Shown here: positions 7,404 through 9,212 of the stretch, piece after piece
Position numbering within the stretch: the first letter of the stretch is position 1
Layout of the letters: every line of letters begins with the position of its first letter
NCBI GenBank assembly: GCA_005883255.1
Contig: VAXS01000176.1
Span: 1 to 9,212 of the forward strand
DNA length: 9,212 bases
Reading direction: 5' to 3'
Source: Actinomycetota bacterium
GTDB lineage: Bacteria > Actinomycetota > Thermoleophilia > Solirubrobacterales > Solirubrobacteraceae
The notes under the pieces: model-generated
What the model was told of the DNA's origin: nothing
The model's input: only the letters and a program-made list of their open reading frames with translations
The model's database searches: none
Translations under genes and position numbers: made by a program

Positions 7404-7451
7404 ATGCAGGTCTGCGTCGGCCCTGCCTCCCAGGCCCGAAGGGAAAGGTGA
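7404..7451 (+). other. Possible 15-residue leader ORF
   Basis: ATG at 7404 opens a short frame (MQVCVGPASQARRER) whose TGA at 7449-7451 overlaps the GTG at 7448 as GTGA, the same junction style as in the fatty-acid operon. The ATG lies 5 bases after the candidate -10, so a leaderless transcript is conceivable. This may be chance in GC-rich DNA. Confidence 0.2.
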
Positions 7452-8224
7452 AGGCGCTCGTGCTCCAGGCGCGCGAGGTCCCGTGCCCGGACGTCCGCGA
7501 GCGGCTCGCGACGCTCTCGGGCCGCGAACTGCGCCGCGCGAGGCTGCGGCGCCACGTGCGCGGGTGCCCGCGGTGCCGCGAGTTCGCGGCCGAGGTCAAG
7601 CGCCAGCGCAAGGCGATGGCCGTCCTGCTGCCTGTCGTACCCACGCCCGGGCTGAAGGCGGGGCTCATGTCGGGCCTGGCCGCGAAGGCGGGCGCCGCCG
7701 GCGCCGGAGTGGGCGGTGGTGCGGTCGGCGCCGGCGGCGGCCTCGGCGCCGTCCTGGCCAACGCCGGCGCGGCCAAGCTCGCGGTCGCCGGGGTCCTGGC
7801 GGTCGGTGGGATCGGCGGGACCGTGGCGGCGGTGAACGCGGTGGACGGCAGCTCGCGCGGCGATCGCGCGCCGGCCCCCGCGGAGCACCGCGGCCCTGGC
7901 GGCGCGGCCACGCCGTCCGGCCTGGCCCCCACCCGCGGCGAGCCGGCTTTGGGGCAAGCAGGCCGGCGGCGTGGCCACGGCCCCGACGCCCAGCGCCAGC
8001 ACGGGCGCTCGCAGGCCACACCGGGCCTCACCCGCACGGCGCCCGGCCAGCTCAAGGGCGGGATCGGCGGCGGCGGCCAGACCAGCTCCAGCCATAGCCG
8101 GGCGGGCGCACCGCCCGGCCGCTTCTACTCGCGCCCCCGCCGTTCTGGCTCAACCCGCGGTCAGATTGGGTCGCCGTCGAGTCCCCGCAAACTGACCAAT
8201 CTTTCGCCCGCGGCTGCGTTCTAG
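7448..8224 (+). CDS. Zinc-finger (zf-HC2) membrane protein, likely a sigma-factor C-terminal remnant or anti-sigma-like protein
   Basis: The product is 258 residues from GTG 7448, which has GAAGGG at 7438-7443 as ribosome-binding site. Residues 13-43 form a zf-HC2/ZAS pattern with Cys13, His36, Cys40 and Cys43 (HVRGCPRC). A basic segment follows, then a Gly/Ala-rich stretch (75-108), one hydrophobic helix (about 109-129) and a long Gly/Pro/Arg tail. The start (KVKALVLQARE) and the VLLPVVPTPGLKAG segment resemble, from memory, the end of sigma region 4 and the C-terminal extension of Solirubrobacterales ECF-type sigma factors. No sigma region 2 or 4 is encoded upstream; the homology-like KVKAL begins one codon before the GTG. 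So this is either a 5'-truncated sigma gene or a free-standing membrane anti-sigma-type regulator. Third-position GC drops after about 8135, so the last 30 residues are uncertain. Frames before 7448 are antisense shadow. Confidence 0.6.
   Translation: MKALVLQAREVPCPDVRERLATLSGRELRRARLRRHVRGCPRCREFAAEVKRQRKAMAVLLPVVPTPGLKAGLMSGLAAKAGAAGAGVGGGAVGAGGGLGAVLANAGAAKLAVAGVLAVGGIGGTVAAVNAVDGSSRGDRAPAPAEHRGPGGAATPSGLAPTRGEPALGQAGRRRGHGPDAQRQHGRSQATPGLTRTAPGQLKGGIGGGGQTSSSHSRAGAPPGRFYSRPRRSGSTRGQIGSPSSPRKLTNLSPAAAF
8097..8119 (+). terminator. Strong GC hairpin, possible terminator or attenuator
   Basis: A perfect 9-bp stem (GCCGGGCGG 8097-8105 with CCGCCCGGC 8111-8119) encloses a 5-base loop. No T-run follows. 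It lies inside the 3' part of the zinc-finger frame, so it may be incidental, or it may mark the real end of that gene if the tail is frameshifted. Confidence 0.3.
8163..8202. repeat. 7-bp inverted repeat near the end of the zinc-finger gene
   Basis: AGATTGG (8163-8169) and CCAATCT (8196-8202) are perfect reverse complements 26 bases apart, in an unusually AT-rich patch 30-70 bases before the next gene. It could be an operator or part of a promoter for the downstream genes, or chance. Confidence 0.3.
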
Positions 8225-8233
8225 CAGCAGGTC

Positions 8234-8527
8234 GTGAACGAGCTCGCCTCCCGCATCCCGCCACCACCTCCCGTCGACCCGCCCGTCCGGCTCCGTCCGA
8301 TCGAGCTGGCCGGCCGCGTGATCCTGGCGTGCGGCTGGGGCATCGGGGCGATCGCCGCGGCCGCGTTGGTACTGGCCGGCGCCGTGGCGGCGGCCACCGT
8401 CGCGGTGGCGCTGAGCTCGGCCCGAGGCGTGACCGGCGCCCGCGAACGCGTCGCCGCTCGCCCCCGAACCATTTCCGCGCCCACCGCAGAGATACCCACG
8501 GCCTTGCCCGAACTGGACCTCGGGTAG
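8234..8527 (+). CDS. Small single-pass membrane protein, unknown function
   Basis: I do not recognise a family for this 97-residue protein. A proline-rich N-terminus (IPPPPPVDPPV, 8-18) leads into one long hydrophobic Ala/Val-rich helix (about 28-60), followed by a soluble tail of 37 residues. The codons show strong GC at third positions throughout, supporting real coding. The GTG start at 8234 is 9 bases after the preceding stop. Its ribosome-binding site is weak and very close (GCAGG, 8227-8231). It stops 6 bases before the next ATG, so it is probably in one transcript with the zinc-finger gene and the TIM-barrel gene. It may be a membrane accessory of the downstream carbohydrate-related protein. 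That role is inferred only from position. Confidence 0.65.
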   Translation: MNELASRIPPPPPVDPPVRLRPIELAGRVILACGWGIGAIAAAALVLAGAVAAATVAVALSSARGVTGARERVAARPRTISAPTAEIPTALPELDLG

Positions 8528-8533
8528 GCCTTC

Positions 8534-9212
8534 ATGCCGGCCATCGCGCGCGTCGCCGGCGCCCCAGCCACGTCGACTGAGGGACGGCCCACCGTCGGCG
8601 GGAGGTTCCTCTACGCCGGCGATCGCAAGCTCTACGTCCGCGGCGTGACGTACGGGCCGTTCGCGCCCGACGAGGTCACCGGCGAGGTCTACGATCCCCA
8701 GGTCGTCGAGCGCGACTTCGCGGCGATGGCCGAACACGGCATCAACGCCATCCGCGTCTACACGGTGCCGCCTCGCTGGCTGCTCGACGCGGCTCAGCGC
8801 CACGGCCTGTACGTGATGGTGGGGCTGCCGTGGGAGCAGCACGTCACGTTCCTGGACGAGCGTGGACGTGCGCGGTCGATCGAACGCCGTGTCCGCGAGG
8901 GCGTGCGCGCGTGCGCCGGTCATCCCGCCCTCCTCTGCTACGCGATCGGAAACGAGATCCCCGCCTCGATCGTGCGCTGGCACGGCCGACGCCGGGTGAC
9001 GGGTCACCTGCAGCGGCTCTACCACGCCGCCAAGGAGGAGGATCCAGGCGGGCTGGTGACCTACGTCAACTTCCCGTCGACCGAATACCTCAGCCTGCCG
9101 TTTCTCGACTTCGTCTGCTTCAACGTCTACCTCGAGGAGCGCGACCGGTTGTCCGCCTACCTGGCTCGCCTGCAGAACCTGGCCGCGGACGTCCCCGTCG
9201 TCATGGCGGAGA
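8534..9212 (+). CDS. Clan GH-A TIM-barrel glycoside-hydrolase-like protein, 3' truncated by window end
   Basis: The open frame runs from ATG 8534 to the window edge (226 codons). It shows the start of a (beta/alpha)8 glycoside-hydrolase fold: a core strand YVRGVTYGPF (36-45), then HGINAIRVYTVPP, HGLYVMVGLPWEQH, CYAIGNEIP with probable acid/base Glu141, LVTYVNFPSTEYL, DFVCFNVYLE, and VPVVMAE ending with Glu226, the expected nucleophile position. The sequence is cut directly after that codon. There is no signal peptide at the N-terminus. From memory, Solirubrobacterales proteins with this domain are long and continue into a family 2 glycosyltransferase, suggesting a role in exopolysaccharide or cell-surface glycan assembly. 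The second domain lies outside the window and is not seen. It is 6 bases downstream of the small membrane protein, so it is likely in the same operon. Confidence 0.8.
   Translation, partial: MPAIARVAGAPATSTEGRPTVGGRFLYAGDRKLYVRGVTYGPFAPDEVTGEVYDPQVVERDFAAMAEHGINAIRVYTVPPRWLLDAAQRHGLYVMVGLPWEQHVTFLDERGRARSIERRVREGVRACAGHPALLCYAIGNEIPASIVRWHGRRRVTGHLQRLYHAAKEEDPGGLVTYVNFPSTEYLSLPFLDFVCFNVYLEERDRLSAYLARLQNLAADVPVVMAE

Noticed and set aside
6812..7447. Upstream extension of the zinc-finger frame on the + strand
   Set aside because: It is antisense to the acyltransferase, shows no sigma or other domain, and a good ribosome-binding site precedes GTG 7448.
7691..7750. Cluster of four GGCGCC hexamers as a possible regulatory repeat
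   Set aside because: They simply encode the Gly/Ala-rich linker before the membrane helix; spacing is irregular.
8150..9025. 291-codon - strand frame opposite the small membrane protein and TIM-barrel genes
   Set aside because: The + strand frames have strong third-position GC and glycoside-hydrolase motifs; the - strand translation has none.

Overview
This is a very GC-rich window, with G or C at nearly every third codon position, dense gene packing and mostly GTG starts. It looks like an actinobacterial chromosome. The best guess is a Thermoleophilia/Solirubrobacterales-type lineage. The hints are the zinc-finger plus membrane-anchor tail that resembles the C-terminus of that group's sigma factors, and the glycoside-hydrolase-type TIM-barrel gene at the right end. 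This placement is inferred from remembered sequence families and was not tested by any search.

Left part (1-5254, + strand): a tightly coupled fatty-acyl-CoA operon. It encodes an acyl-CoA oxidase/dehydrogenase (12-2039), a FadI/FadA2-type thiolase (2036-3325), a FabG4-type 3-ketoacyl-CoA reductase (3322-4509) and a MaoC/HtdX-type (R)-hydratase (4516-5254). The first three genes overlap by 4 bases (GTGA). Together they would supply all four chemical steps of a beta-oxidation-like cycle with an (R)-3-hydroxyacyl-CoA intermediate. The gene set matches Mycobacterium tuberculosis Rv0244c-Rv0241c (fadE5, fadA2, fabG4, htdX). Two of the four genes carry lesions. The hydratase gene has lost an internal block containing its catalytic GDxNPxH motif and is frameshifted at about 4969-4973. 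The FabG4-type gene is 59 residues short, apparently within its N-terminal domain.

Middle (5251-7345, - strand): a two-gene operon read in the order PlsC/MGAT-like acyltransferase, then an SCP2-alpha/beta-hydrolase fusion, with one base between them. It converges on the hydratase gene so closely that both stop codons lie in the same CTAG palindrome.

Right part (7346-9212, + strand): a divergent intergenic region of about 100 bp, then three co-directional genes. The first is an orphan zinc-finger/transmembrane protein that looks like the C-terminal half of an ECF-type sigma factor lacking its sigma domains. The second is a 97-residue single-pass membrane protein. The third is the start of a clan GH-A TIM-barrel protein cut by the window end directly after its predicted nucleophile glutamate.

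No RNA genes, CRISPR arrays, insertion sequences or attachment sites were seen. The most notable observation is three apparent internal losses (fabG4-like, htdX-like, sigma tail) in 9 kb. They are either real gene decay or assembly deletions, and read mapping would separate the two.
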